Source of the DNA: Candidatus Melainabacteria bacterium
GTDB lineage: Bacteria > Cyanobacteriota > Vampirovibrionia > Gastranaerophilales > Gastranaerophilaceae
Direction of reading: 5' to 3'
Length of the DNA: 64,000 bases
Assembly: GCA_003258735.1 (NCBI GenBank)
Contig: QHME01000007.1
Coordinates: 1 to 64,000, forward strand
In this document: one piece after another, positions 16,691 to 25,064 of the stretch
Layout of the letters: every line of letters begins with the position of its first letter
Position numbering within the stretch: position 1 is the stretch's first letter
The notes under the pieces: generated by a model
What the model saw: the letters and a program-made list of their open reading frames with translations, nothing else
Database searches by the model: none
Told to the model about the DNA's origin: nothing
Position numbers and translations under genes: made by a program

Positions 16691-18313
16691 TTAAACATCC
16701 AAAGCTCGACCACCACGAGAGTTATTTATATCACTGTTTTCGTCAGTATCAGAACTATATTCTGCCATATCATCTTTTTTAGTTGCTGCAACAGCTCTAA
16801 TATTAGCCCATTGTCGAAGCGACAAAATCTGTTCCTTTTGTGTAACAGAAAGTGGAACAACATTTTTTATCGTATTTTCTAAATCTGAAAATTCCAACGG
16901 ACGTTTGTTAAAAAATGCCTCATATAAAGCAGTAATAACAACTTGCTCAATTTCAGCACCGACAAAACCTTCGGTCAAATCTGCAAGTTTTTCATACAAG
17001 TCGTCATTTACTATCAATTTACTTGCAACATCTTTGTCTTTTAACCTTTTTGCCAAGTGAAGTTTAAAAATTTCTTTACGTTCACGATGTGTTGGCAAAT
17101 CTACAAAGAAGATTTCATCAAAACGTCCTTTACGCAACAACTCTGCAGGAAGTCCACTAATATTATTTGCGGTTGCTATTACAAAAACTGGCGCAGTCTT
17201 TTCTTGCATCCAAGTCAAAAACGTACCAAAAATTCTTGAAGATGTACCACTATCACCATTTGAATTAATTCCGCTCAAACTCTTTTCAATTTCATCAACC
17301 CAAAGAATAGATGGGGCAACGGCTTCTGCGGTTTTGATAGCTTTTCGCATATTTTCTTCAGAACTTCCGACAATTCCTGAAAAGATTTTACCAAAATCCA
17401 ATTTTAAAAGCGGTAATTGCCAAGCAGCACTCATTGCTTTTGCTGTCAAACTCTTACCACAACCGGGAACACCAGTAATCAAAACTCCTTTTGGAGCCGG
17501 CAAACAGTATTTCTTAGCAGCCTCAGACCAAGAATTATTTCTTTTATTCAACCAACTCTTAAGATTTTCAAGCCCACCAACATCTGAAACTTTAATGTCA
17601 GTATTTATAAATTCCAAAATGCCTGTTTTTTTAATTACCTGCATTTTTTCGCTCAAAATCACCACCAAATCTTTACCATCAATTCGCCCATCATTCACCA
17701 TGGCAAGAGCAAACGCATTTTCCGCCTCCTGCAAAGTTAGTCCCAAAGCAGCCTTACAAAGTTTTTCTTTTCCTTCTTCATCCAATTCAGATGTATCAAT
17801 TTGGTTGTTTTGAGAAATCATTTTATCTAATTTTGCTTTGATTTCATCTAATGTTGGCAATGGCATATCTAAAATTGTAATTTCTTTTTGCATAGATTCA
17901 GGAATAAGCAACTCTGATGCAATAAAAATCACATTTTTTCTAAACTTGCTTGTCTTTAATTCTGGAATAAGGTCTCTCAATTTACGCACTACATTATAAT
18001 CAACCTGTCTACCTTTCACCCCAAAATAGACATGAAAATCACACATTACAAAAACAGCATTTTTATTACATTCTTTTATAAAATCAAGTGCTTTATCCGG
18101 ACTGTTTGTCCCTTCAATTTTTTGCCCATTTAATACAAAGCCGTTTGTCTGAGTCCATGTATATACATCACGAGTAACCCTTATCAACTTTTCTGATTTT
18201 GCAATTCTTTTAATTAAAGAAAGAGCACGTTCTTCTTCCCACGTTGTTATATATAAATAAGGGAAACGCGCCCTAAATAACCTTGACAATTGCATTATAA
18301 TTTTATTATCCAT
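16691..18313 (-). CDS. AAA ATPase, Ycf46-like
   Basis: The 540-residue protein starts with the Ycf46 signature 'RARFPYLYITTWEEERAL' (residues 14-31), an N-domain of about 240 residues, then an AAA module: Walker A GVPGCGKS near residue 280, Walker B ILWVDEIEK, sensor 1 'VIATANN', arginine-finger region 'LLRKGRFDE' and a C-terminal lid. Ycf46 is encoded in cyanobacteria and red-algal plastids, and a carbon-uptake link has been proposed there. The host here has no photosynthesis genes in view. It lies between the radical SAM gene (20-base gap) and DUF1257 (20-base gap). Shine-Dalgarno AAGAGG. Confidence 0.85.
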   Translation of the reverse strand: MDNKIIMQLSRLFRARFPYLYITTWEEERALSLIKRIAKSEKLIRVTRDVYTWTQTNGFVLNGQKIEGTNSPDKALDFIKECNKNAVFVMCDFHVYFGVKGRQVDYNVVRKLRDLIPELKTSKFRKNVIFIASELLIPESMQKEITILDMPLPTLDEIKAKLDKMISQNNQIDTSELDEEGKEKLCKAALGLTLQEAENAFALAMVNDGRIDGKDLVVILSEKMQVIKKTGILEFINTDIKVSDVGGLENLKSWLNKRNNSWSEAAKKYCLPAPKGVLITGVPGCGKSLTAKAMSAAWQLPLLKLDFGKIFSGIVGSSEENMRKAIKTAEAVAPSILWVDEIEKSLSGINSNGDSGTSSRIFGTFLTWMQEKTAPVFVIATANNISGLPAELLRKGRFDEIFFVDLPTHRERKEIFKLHLAKRLKDKDVASKLIVNDDLYEKLADLTEGFVGAEIEQVVITALYEAFFNKRPLEFSDLENTIKNVVPLSVTQKEQILSLRQWANIRAVAATKKDDMAEYSSDTDENSDINNSRGGRALDV

Positions 18314-18333
18314 TGAAAAACCTCTTCTTGAAA

Positions 18334-18945
18334 CTATTTTACTCTATATTTCTCAACTTGTAAACATAAATCTTTACTTACTTTACCAAAATCCCCCATG
18401 CCATTGAGTTCCAGCCGTCCATCTTTTGAGATTCGTGCCTCAATTTTATTTTTATACTTTTGCAAAATCTCAGGAGTATAAAAATCTGTCAAAAAGTAGT
18501 ATCGCTGATTAGATGAACCTACCCAAGGACGCGAAAGATCAAATTTGTCTTGCTCAAATCCGCCATCAATCAACAAATCGATATTGGAAAGTAATGCTTC
18601 CACAAATACATCATTTTTTGCCTTTAATTCTTCCAGCAAATATCCGGTAAAACATACAACAGAAAAACCATTAGCTTTAACTTTTTTCGCCAACTCGGAA
18701 AGTGCCTTTGCCTGCTCAAACGGTTCACCACCTAAAAATGTAACACCTTTAATATTGTCTTTTTGTTCCAATATCTGTTCGTATAAAGACTCTACAGAAT
18801 ATTTTTTACCAACATCAAAAGCCCAAGTATCTGTTGCCCAACATCCTTTACAATGTTTTTTACACCCCTGAACCCAAATACAAAATCTATTTTCAGGACC
18901 TTCAACTGCTGTATTTGGAATTATTTTATAAACGTCCAACAACAT
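18334..18945 (-). CDS. Radical SAM activase, NrdG/PflA-like (4Fe-4S)
   Basis: The 203-residue protein has 'WVQGCKKHCKGC' near residue 28, giving the CX3CX2C cluster ligands of radical SAM enzymes, then 'VTFLGGEPF' (GGEP SAM-binding motif), 'FTGYLLEEL' and 'IDLLIDGGF'. The size fits activases of glycyl radical enzymes or NrdG. No NrdD or other glycyl radical enzyme is adjacent, and it is instead tied to the Ycf46/DUF1257 genes. Its ATG overlaps the stop of the upstream HhH gene (TAATG). Either it activates a distant partner or it modifies something within this cluster. Confidence 0.8.
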   Translation of the reverse strand: MLLDVYKIIPNTAVEGPENRFCIWVQGCKKHCKGCWATDTWAFDVGKKYSVESLYEQILEQKDNIKGVTFLGGEPFEQAKALSELAKKVKANGFSVVCFTGYLLEELKAKNDVFVEALLSNIDLLIDGGFEQDKFDLSRPWVGSSNQRYYFLTDFYTPEILQKYKNKIEARISKDGRLELNGMGDFGKVSKDLCLQVEKYRVK

Positions 18946-19883
18946 TAAAAATCAACAATCCTGCCTTCTGAATAATCATCATCTTCACTTTGTTTTGGAG
19001 CTTCACCAAAAATAACCATATCTTTGATTTTGTCAACGAAATATTCCTTTACGTCTGCGACTTTTATAAAATCATCAAAAGTTTTGAACAAACCGTTTGC
19101 ATCACGATATTCAATAATCTTCTTTGCTATGACAATATTTATCCCAGGAAGAATGGCAAGTTCACTGGCTGTAACATTATTTACATCAATTTTCTTTGAT
19201 GAATTTGACATAATAGCATCAAATTCGTGAAATTCAGGCGCTTGTTCTTCTCGCTTGGTAAAAGTTTTTTGTTCTTGAATGTTACTCATATCAACAAACG
19301 CAGCACCTGCTTCATTTGGATTTTCTGTACCTTTTGAATATGGGTCAGCTTGAATATTATTCATATCAACAAATTTCGGACCGGAATTTGATGCATCTAT
19401 ATTTACGCTCTTTTTGGCTACAGGAGTCGGAATTTTCGCCTCAAGAGTAATTATGTCAATCTTTGTATCATAACTATAAAAAGATGCCAATGAATCTAAT
19501 GTTATAAAACTGTCGTAAATTCGACAAACTCTGTTCCAAGCTTTATTTATATTAACTTTACCTTTTTTTAGAGTAAACATACGTTTTGCTCGTCTTTTAT
19601 CAGGTTCGTTATCCATAACAATAATTTTCTCATCAGGAGCATACATAACCGTACAATGGTCATTTTTGATAGTATTTTGATTAACTACAAAAGCTGTTGG
19701 AACAATCTTTATACTATATTTAAACACCTGATTTTGATAAATCATAAAAAAAATAGACATAGGGATAATTGCAACTAAAAATACGGCAAGTCCAAAATTT
19801 GCAATTGAGCTAAGACCAATAACGCACATTGCAATATATACCACAAATAGAGTTAATATTCCTTGGATAACACGATATTTCAT
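18945..19883 (-). CDS. Membrane-anchored helix-hairpin-helix (ComEA-like) protein
   Basis: The 312-residue protein has two N-terminal hydrophobic helices (residues 7-27 and 31-49), a linker with near-repeats 'KFVDMNNIQ' and 'AFVDMSNIQ', and a C-terminal ComEA-type HhH domain ('IDVNNVTASELAILPGI', 'IAKKIIEYRDANGLFKTFDD'). That domain binds DNA in ComEA proteins. Here the two-helix anchor and the long linker differ from the single-anchor ComEA layout, so a competence role is uncertain. It is the first gene of the radical SAM-AAA-DUF1257-DUF2997 unit and is translationally coupled to the activase. Confidence 0.7.
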   Translation of the reverse strand: MKYRVIQGILTLFVVYIAMCVIGLSSIANFGLAVFLVAIIPMSIFFMIYQNQVFKYSIKIVPTAFVVNQNTIKNDHCTVMYAPDEKIIVMDNEPDKRRAKRMFTLKKGKVNINKAWNRVCRIYDSFITLDSLASFYSYDTKIDIITLEAKIPTPVAKKSVNIDASNSGPKFVDMNNIQADPYSKGTENPNEAGAAFVDMSNIQEQKTFTKREEQAPEFHEFDAIMSNSSKKIDVNNVTASELAILPGINIVIAKKIIEYRDANGLFKTFDDFIKVADVKEYFVDKIKDMVIFGEAPKQSEDDDYSEGRIVDF

Positions 19884-19942
19884 ATATTAATACAATACCA
19901 TACTCAAAAATTTTAGAATGATATATATAGATGATTTTATGG

Positions 19943-19954
19943 TAAAATCTATCT
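19943..19954 (+). promoter_or_regulatory. Leaderless promoter -10 (TAAAAT) for aroA
   Basis: TAAAAT at 19943-19948 (preceded by TATGG) ends exactly six bases before the aroA ATG. No Shine-Dalgarno is present between them. Confidence 0.5.
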
Positions 19955-21235
19955 ATGAAACTAAAGGTAAACAACTCGAATAACACACTAAACGGCACTA
20001 TTGAAATTCCTGCAGACAAATCAATTTCACATCGTGCAATAATTTTTTCTTCTCTTGCAAAAGGAAAATCTACCATAAAAAATTTTTCTAACGGTCAAGA
20101 CCCATATTCAACATTGAAAGTTTTTCAAAATCTTGGAGTAGAAATAACCGAAAATGAAGGGATTATTACTGTTAATTCAACCGGAAACTTGTCCGCTCCA
20201 AATCAAAGTTTAGATTGCGGAAACTCCGGAACTACAATGAGACTACTTTCAGGCATACTTGCTGGTCAAAATTTTAATTCGACATTAATTGGTGATGTGA
20301 GCCTTTCAAAAAGACCAATGAAACGCGTTATTGAACCTTTATCCCTTATGGGTGCTCAAATAGAATCTAACGACTTTAGAGCACCATTAAAATTTTTTGG
20401 AAGTAAGTTACACTCCATCGCCTACAAATCTAAAATCGCCTCAGCACAAGTTAAATCTTGCATCCTTCTTGCAGGTTTAAATGTAGAAAATGGTATTACA
20501 ACAGTAACTGAGCCTTTTGTCTCTCGTAACCATACAGAAATTATGCTAAAAGCAATGGGGGCAAAAATTAAAGCAAACGGAACAACCGTTTCCATTGAAA
20601 AATCAAAACTTTCTCCGATTGAAATAGTAATTCCAGGAGATATTTCATCTGCCGCATACTTTATTGTCTCAGCATTAATTACTCCTAACTCAGATATTAT
20701 ATTGAAAAATGTAGGTTTAAACCAAACTCGTACAGGAATTCTTGACGTTGTAAAACAAATGGGGGCTGACCTTGAAATTTTAGACGAAAGAACAATTTGC
20801 GGAGAAAAAGTCGGAGATTTGCGAGTTAAATACACAAAAGACTTAAAAGCTTGTAATATTTCAGGTGAAATAATCCCTCGATTAATTGATGAAATCCCTG
20901 TTATTGCAGTATTGGCAACTCAAGCAGATGGTCAAACAAGAATTTCTGATGCCCAAGATTTACGAAACAAAGAATCTGACAGAATTTCAGCACTTGTTAA
21001 AGAATTAAAAAAACTTGGTGCGAAAATCGAAGAAACACCTGATGGTATGATTATAGAAGGTAAAACATCACTTAGTGGAAATTGCGAAGTTGAGACATAT
21101 CACGACCACAGACTTGCAATGAGCTTATATGTAGCTGGTTTGATTTGTAATAAGGAAATTTTAATAAACGAATTTGAGTGGGTAAACATTTCTTTTCCGA
21201 CCTTCTTAAACCTATTTGAAAACTTAAAAAAATAA
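19955..21235 (+). CDS. aroA: 3-phosphoshikimate 1-carboxyvinyltransferase (EPSP synthase)
   Basis: The 426-residue protein is full length and contains 'PADKSISHRAIIFSSLA' (residues 19-35), 'DCGNSGTTMRLLSGIL' near residue 88, 'SKRPMKRVIEPL', 'GDISSAAYFIVSAL' and 'NKESDRISALVKELKKLG', and 'DHRLAMSL' close to the end, all EPSP synthase hallmarks. It joins shikimate-3-phosphate and PEP in chorismate synthesis in the cytoplasm. Gly96-type residue in 'NSGTTMR' reads as a usual glyphosate-sensitive or class II pattern; I do not assign the class. It is divergent from the HhH gene and followed by rnhB. Confidence 0.97.
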   Translation: MKLKVNNSNNTLNGTIEIPADKSISHRAIIFSSLAKGKSTIKNFSNGQDPYSTLKVFQNLGVEITENEGIITVNSTGNLSAPNQSLDCGNSGTTMRLLSGILAGQNFNSTLIGDVSLSKRPMKRVIEPLSLMGAQIESNDFRAPLKFFGSKLHSIAYKSKIASAQVKSCILLAGLNVENGITTVTEPFVSRNHTEIMLKAMGAKIKANGTTVSIEKSKLSPIEIVIPGDISSAAYFIVSALITPNSDIILKNVGLNQTRTGILDVVKQMGADLEILDERTICGEKVGDLRVKYTKDLKACNISGEIIPRLIDEIPVIAVLATQADGQTRISDAQDLRNKESDRISALVKELKKLGAKIEETPDGMIIEGKTSLSGNCEVETYHDHRLAMSLYVAGLICNKEILINEFEWVNISFPTFLNLFENLKK

Positions 21236-21250
21236 CCATTATCTTTATGA

Positions 21251-21262
21251 TACAATCGACCT
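21251..21262 (+). promoter_or_regulatory. Leaderless promoter -10 (TACAAT) for rnhB
   Basis: TACAAT at 21251-21256 is followed by six bases and the ATG at 21263, with no Shine-Dalgarno. The -35 is weak. rnhB could also be read from aroA transcripts. Confidence 0.5.
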
Positions 21263-21901
21263 ATGAACACATTATTTGAGTTTGACAAATCAAACGGCAT
21301 CGTTATCGGAACCGACGAAGCAGGCAGAGGACCTGCTGCAGGTGGAGTTTTTGCAGCTTGTGTTTATTTTCCAGAAGTTAGCGAAAATTTAATAAAAGAT
21401 TTGTCTAAACTCAATGATTCAAAAAAACTTTCTGCAAAATCTCGAGAATCAATTTATGATATCATTTTAAATTCTTCCATTCATTCAATCATAGACATTG
21501 AAGTAGATGAAATTGAAAAAATAAATATATTAAACGCATCACTAAAAGGAATGAAACTTGCATGCGAAGAAGTCATTAAAAAGGCTCAACTGGATGGATT
21601 TATTACACTTGTTGATGGAAATAAATTGATAAAGAATTATACATATCCTCAAAAATTTATAATTAAAGGAGATGGGAAATCTGCCTCAATAGCAGCTGCA
21701 AGTATTTTGGCAAAAGTAACAAGAGACAGATATATGACAAAACTTGCCGAAGAATTTCCACAATACGGTTGGGCTAAAAATGCCGGATACTTGACCGCAG
21801 AACACCTTAAAGCCATAGATACGTATGGTTTATCTAAATATCACAGACCTTCATTTTTGCGAAAACATTTTGAAAAACAGAAACAATTAACATTATTTTA
21901 A
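21263..21901 (+). CDS. rnhB: Ribonuclease HII
   Basis: The 212-residue protein has the RNase HII catalytic block 'IGTDEAGRGPAAGGVFAA' (Asp-Glu pair at residues 14-15), 'LNDSKKLSAKSRE', 'DGNKLI' (third acidic residue) and 'DGKSASIAAASILAKVTRD'. It cleaves RNA in RNA-DNA hybrids and at single ribonucleotides in DNA. Length is normal. It starts 27 bases after aroA. Confidence 0.96.
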   Translation: MNTLFEFDKSNGIVIGTDEAGRGPAAGGVFAACVYFPEVSENLIKDLSKLNDSKKLSAKSRESIYDIILNSSIHSIIDIEVDEIEKINILNASLKGMKLACEEVIKKAQLDGFITLVDGNKLIKNYTYPQKFIIKGDGKSASIAAASILAKVTRDRYMTKLAEEFPQYGWAKNAGYLTAEHLKAIDTYGLSKYHRPSFLRKHFEKQKQLTLF

Positions 21902-22024
21902 CCTTGTCGTTTTATTTATCTTAAAATATTAAAATTTGTAAATAAACCTTTAAAATTTCTAAAGATTGTCAAAACTCCTGCCGATAACATATCTGTAATC
22001 AGAAGTCTAATGGAGTAAATAACA

Positions 22025-22180
22025 ATGATAAAGAAGATAACAACACCATCATCAAGTAGATGCGACAGTGTTGAATTAATATTAAGAGGAGCAAAGAAAC
22101 GCCGAGTATTGGCATACGGTAATGCGAATATGATTAATTCTGACGCAGGTATCAAGGCAAACCTATCCGCTGTAAAATAG
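22025..22180 (+). CDS. Small hypothetical protein (51 aa)
   Basis: ATG at 22025 follows GGAG with a nine-base gap and opens a 51-codon frame beginning MIKKITTPSSSRC and ending in TAG. It is basic in the middle (RGAKKRRV), with no membrane helix. A strong terminator follows 50 bases later, which supports a real transcript. I do not recognise it. The minus-strand frame over the same region starts from TTG without a ribosome site and is less likely. Confidence 0.45.
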   Translation: MIKKITTPSSSRCDSVELILRGAKKRRVLAYGNANMINSDAGIKANLSAVK

Positions 22181-22229
22181 CAAGAGACAAGATTTAAAAC
22201 GCTAAAGAAAAGAGAGTTAATTTATAAAA

Positions 22230-22256
22230 GCCGAGACAATTGTTTCGGCATTTTTA
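22230..22256 (+). terminator. Intrinsic terminator after small ORF
   Basis: GCCGAGACAA faces TTGTTTCGGC (one G-T pair) and is followed by ATTTTTATT. It ends the rnhB/small-ORF transcript. Confidence 0.75.
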
Positions 22257-22432
22257 TTGATTTATACAACTTGACATTAAAACATACTAATTATTTTTAG
22301 ATATGCATTTCTTCCGATTTTGACAACTCTACATTCAAACCTGTTATTATAACCTGCGAAGTTCTATATTTACCAGCCTTATCACTGTATATTTTCCCAA
22401 AACTAAATCTTTTGCAAAAACCTCAATATAGC

Positions 22433-22458
22433 AAAAGAGCCACATAAGTGGCTCTTTT
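22433..22458. terminator. Bidirectional intrinsic terminator
   Basis: A perfect 11-bp stem, AAAAGAGCCAC and GTGGCTCTTTT, with loop ATAA has T-runs on both strands. It lies just 3' of the minus-strand tRNA-Arg and should end its transcript. Confidence 0.85.
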
Positions 22459-22467
22459 AACAAAAAA

Positions 22468-22541
22468 TACGCCCGGCGCGATTCGAACGCGCGACCCTCT
22501 GCTTAGAAGGCAGATGCTCTATCCAGCTGAGCTACGGACGC
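22468..22541 (-). tRNA. tRNA-Arg (anticodon TCT)
   Basis: On the minus strand GCGTCCG starts the acceptor stem (two G-U pairs with CGGGCGT). The anticodon stem-loop CTGCC-TTCTAA-GCAG reads TCT (Arg AGA/AGG), and GTTCGAATC is the T arm. CCA is not encoded. Confidence 0.95.
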
Positions 22542-22752
22542 ATAAGCTTTTATTCAATTATCAAAACCTTAGATACAAGGCTTACCTCTTTATGATATCA
22601 CGAAAACTTTTTTCTGCAAGTACATTTATTTTTAAATTATCAAATTTACACAAAAAATTTTCAACATCCTTAAAATAGGAAATATCATTAAAGTTTTTTA
22701 TTTTTTCCTTGGTTTAATAGATTTAGCAATCAAAAATAAGAGGATAAATAAT

Positions 22753-22968
22753 ATGGAACTAACAGCTAGAGAAATAGAAGTATTAAAACAAATAAAACTT
22801 GGGCATTCAAACAAGAAAATTGCAGAAAATTTAGGAATTAGCAAACACACAGTAAAAGCACATGTCGGCTCTATTTTGTTTAAGCTTGGAGTAAAAAACA
22901 GACTACTTGCCGCAATGTATCATGGATTACTTATAATATTTTACATATTATCATCTGACATGATATAA
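22753..22968 (+). CDS. Stand-alone LuxR/GerE-type HTH regulator
   Basis: The 71-residue protein is essentially only the LuxR DNA-binding domain: 'LTAREIEVLKQIKLGHSNKKIAENLGISKHTVKAHVGSIL' (in parts) with the tetrahelical GerE pattern, and no receiver or ligand domain. Its C-terminus (HGLLIIFYILSSDMI) is hydrophobic. Small members of this kind (GerE-like) are complete regulators. AGAGGATAAATAAT precedes the ATG. The promoter of the next gene, a permease, overlaps its last codons. Confidence 0.85.
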   Translation: MELTAREIEVLKQIKLGHSNKKIAENLGISKHTVKAHVGSILFKLGVKNRLLAAMYHGLLIIFYILSSDMI

Positions 22969-22975
22969 TTTTTCT
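22964..22975 (+). promoter_or_regulatory. Extended -10 promoter, leaderless, for permease gene
   Basis: TTACAT at 22941-22946, a 17-base spacer, then TGATATAAT (extended -10, TATAAT at 22964-22969) and exactly six bases to the ATG at 22976. This is the clearest leaderless start in the window. Confidence 0.65.
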
Positions 22976-23800
22976 ATGAGAAATTGGCGAAAAATTCTTG
23001 GTTATGTTTGTTTAATTTTCATTGCGATTACAATGTTATATCCATTTTTTGCAATGTTAAATTTATCACTTGTGCCAAACAACGAAATCTTTAACCAAGG
23101 TGGAAAACTAATATATTCACCGATTTCGCTAAAAAATTATGTCAGCGTTTTTGAAAAAATACCACTTTGGACATATTTTGCCAACAGCTTATTTGTGGCA
23201 GTTGTAACAACTCTTGGACAAGTTATTTTTTCAGCAATGGCTGGATACGCATTTGCACGATTAAACTTCAAATTCCGTGACGGATTATTTTTAATCGTTT
23301 TAATAACTATGCTTGTACCACCACAAGTAAACATCATTCCATTATTTTTCTTGATGCGCCAATTTCACTGGATAAATACATACCAAGCACTAATTCTCCC
23401 CGGATTATTTGGCGGATTTGGAATATTTTTAATGAGACAATATTTTTTAGGATTACCAAAAGACTTGGAAGAATCTGCAAAAATAGATGGCTGCAATATT
23501 TTAACTACGTTTTTCAAAATTGCACTACCTCTTGCAATGCCTGCAATTGCAACACTTGCGATTTTCACATTTGTATCAACTTGGAACAGTTTTATGTGGC
23601 CACTTATTGTGACAAACACAGAATCAATGAGAACATTACCTGTTGGACTTGCTATTTTTAAAGGAAGTTTCAGAGAAATAACGTTATGGGGAGATTTGTT
23701 AGCTTGTTCAGTTATTTGTACGATTCCTGTTGTTGGAATCTTTTTGCTAGGTAAGAAGTATTTTATAAATGACATTTTGCAAGGTGGAGTAAAAGAATAG
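22976..23800 (+). CDS. ABC transporter permease, MalG/carbohydrate type
   Basis: The 274-residue protein has six membrane helices and the binding-protein-dependent EAA loop 'EESAKIDGCNILTTFFKIALP' (given in part; about residue 160), with 'NSFMWPLIVT' and 'LPVGLAIFKG' typical of CUT1 permeases (MalG/UgpE/LacG). It should form half of the membrane channel of a sugar importer. No MalF partner, binding protein or ATPase is next to it, so the system must be encoded elsewhere. It has its own promoter and no ribosome site. Confidence 0.9.
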   Translation: MRNWRKILGYVCLIFIAITMLYPFFAMLNLSLVPNNEIFNQGGKLIYSPISLKNYVSVFEKIPLWTYFANSLFVAVVTTLGQVIFSAMAGYAFARLNFKFRDGLFLIVLITMLVPPQVNIIPLFFLMRQFHWINTYQALILPGLFGGFGIFLMRQYFLGLPKDLEESAKIDGCNILTTFFKIALPLAMPAIATLAIFTFVSTWNSFMWPLIVTNTESMRTLPVGLAIFKGSFREITLWGDLLACSVICTIPVVGIFLLGKKYFINDILQGGVKE

Positions 23801-23870
23801 AACATTTTTGTTTGATTGTTCGCGGTTGGCTATTGTCGGATTATTGACCTTCGTGCTTTATTATAGCATT

Positions 23871-23964
23871 GTCATGCTGAACTTGTTTCAGCATCTCAAA
23901 TTGAACAAATTAGTCTTATATATAATTTGCAAGGTTTGAGACCCTGAAATAAATTCAGGGTGAC
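23871..23964. repeat. Palindromic intergenic repeat (GTCATGCTGAA / TTCAGGGTGAC type)
   Basis: GTCATGCTGAACTTGTTTCAG at the left pairs imperfectly with CTGAAATAAATTCAGGGTGAC at the right; ATCTCAAA also faces TTTGAGA. The element is flanked by the next palindrome and looks like a small mobile or MITE-like unit. It also separates two convergent genes. Confidence 0.65.
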
Positions 23965-24057
23965 ACTTGGAGAAAAAAATCAACATTGATAGATTCTGAA
24001 TAGCAAGAAAAATTTATGCTCATTTTTCGCATAATTTTTCTAAGCTTTCAGAATGAC
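23954..24057. repeat. Dispersed palindromic repeat family A, copy 1
   Basis: The segment from TTCAGGGTGACACTTGG to TTCAGAATGAC is a close inverted match of 41484-41586. Inside it ATTCTGAATAGCAAGAAAAATT faces AATTTTTCTAAGCTTTCAGAAT, forming a long imperfect hairpin. It lies 3' of the UbiA gene. Confidence 0.75.
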
Positions 24058-24082
24058 ATAGACAACACAACATCTTCACCCT

Positions 24083-25063
24083 CTACCCAAACAAAATAGC
24101 TAAGCAAGTCAAGAGCATAAACAAGGTAGAAATATTTCGCGCAAAGAAAAATCTCAAATAAAACGGAGCATTTGTGGTATTTTTGACCTTGTTCCAGTTT
24201 TCAAGCGGTTGGTGCCAAAAGCGAACTTGCGGAACACTTGTTGGGTCTGTGTTGTATTCTTTTAACATTGAATATAAATCAACAACAAGCGGAATAGTCA
24301 AATAATTGAGCAAAAACAATAAATTATGAGTTCTAAAAATAAAATACCCAAGCACTATATAACTAAATCCGTAAAACACCAACAGCAACTTCAATGCTCT
24401 GTCTTTTGAACCCATTTTTATACACAGTGTAGTTTTATTTGCATTCAAATCACCATCATAATCCATTAGCATGTGGGCATATAAAATTGCATTTACAAAC
24501 ATCACGCAAACTAAAGACAAAATAAAGACATCAAGCGAAAATTGCCTTGTCATTACATAATAAACACCTTCAAACATCAATGGTCCGTAGGCAATAATTA
24601 TTTCGACTTCCCCTAGTCCGCGACAAGACAAATGCGGATAACCAAGCGCAATAACCAACGCAATAATCGCCAACAGCAAGACTGCAGGTCCTGAAATAAA
24701 GAATAAAATTCCGCCACAAAAAGCTGCAATAGTCAAAAATATAATAATTATATTTCTCAAATCTCTAATTGTAGCTTTACCTGACCTTAGATACTCACAC
24801 TTACAATCCCTGCCGGCTGTGATGAATTTATTATCTTTTTGCAAAACTTTGTAGTCAATATAATCATCAATAAGATTTGTTGCAAGGTGAACAAAACTGA
24901 TTCCGACAAGCGCAATTAGACCGTTTAATATTGCACCACCTTGTTTTAGGGAATATACAAAAATAACAAGCCAACTCAAAAAAGTTATCGGCGCAGAGTA
25001 TAATCTCGCAGCTTTAAACCAAAAAATTGTTCTATCAATAAAAATTTTTAAAAATTTAATCAT
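24083..25063 (-). CDS. UbiA-family prenyltransferase
   Basis: The polytopic protein of about 326 residues has eight to nine membrane helices and the first aspartate-rich motif 'NLIDDYIDYK' near residue 65. A second motif, 'DYDGDLNANK', lies near residue 205; together they bind prenyl diphosphate through Mg. MenA-type quinone synthesis or a lipid/haem-side prenylation are possible; the acceptor cannot be told. ATG at 25063 is preferred to the TTG at 25075, which would overlap the upstream gene. It is the last gene of the nan cluster, an odd place for it. Confidence 0.8.
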   Translation of the reverse strand: MIKFLKIFIDRTIFWFKAARLYSAPITFLSWLVIFVYSLKQGGAILNGLIALVGISFVHLATNLIDDYIDYKVLQKDNKFITAGRDCKCEYLRSGKATIRDLRNIIIIFLTIAAFCGGILFFISGPAVLLLAIIALVIALGYPHLSCRGLGEVEIIIAYGPLMFEGVYYVMTRQFSLDVFILSLVCVMFVNAILYAHMLMDYDGDLNANKTTLCIKMGSKDRALKLLLVFYGFSYIVLGYFIFRTHNLLFLLNYLTIPLVVDLYSMLKEYNTDPTSVPQVRFWHQPLENWNKVKNTTNAPFYLRFFFARNISTLFMLLTCLAILFG

Positions 25064-25064
25064 C

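Noticed and set aside
17334..17813. 159-codon plus-strand frame inside the AAA ATPase gene
   Set aside because: It is antisense to conserved Walker A and N-domain coding sequence, has no ribosome site, and encodes an implausible composition.
18334..18945. Anaerobic ribonucleotide reductase locus (nrdDG)
   Set aside because: No glycyl radical protein gene lies near the activase; the linked genes are Ycf46/DUF1257/DUF2997.
21916..22155. Minus-strand 79-codon frame near rnhB
   Set aside because: It starts with TTG without a ribosome site; the plus-strand small frame at 22025 has ATG, GGAG and a downstream terminator.
22448..22678. Plus-strand frame running through tRNA-Arg
   Set aside because: It covers a clear tRNA gene on the minus strand.
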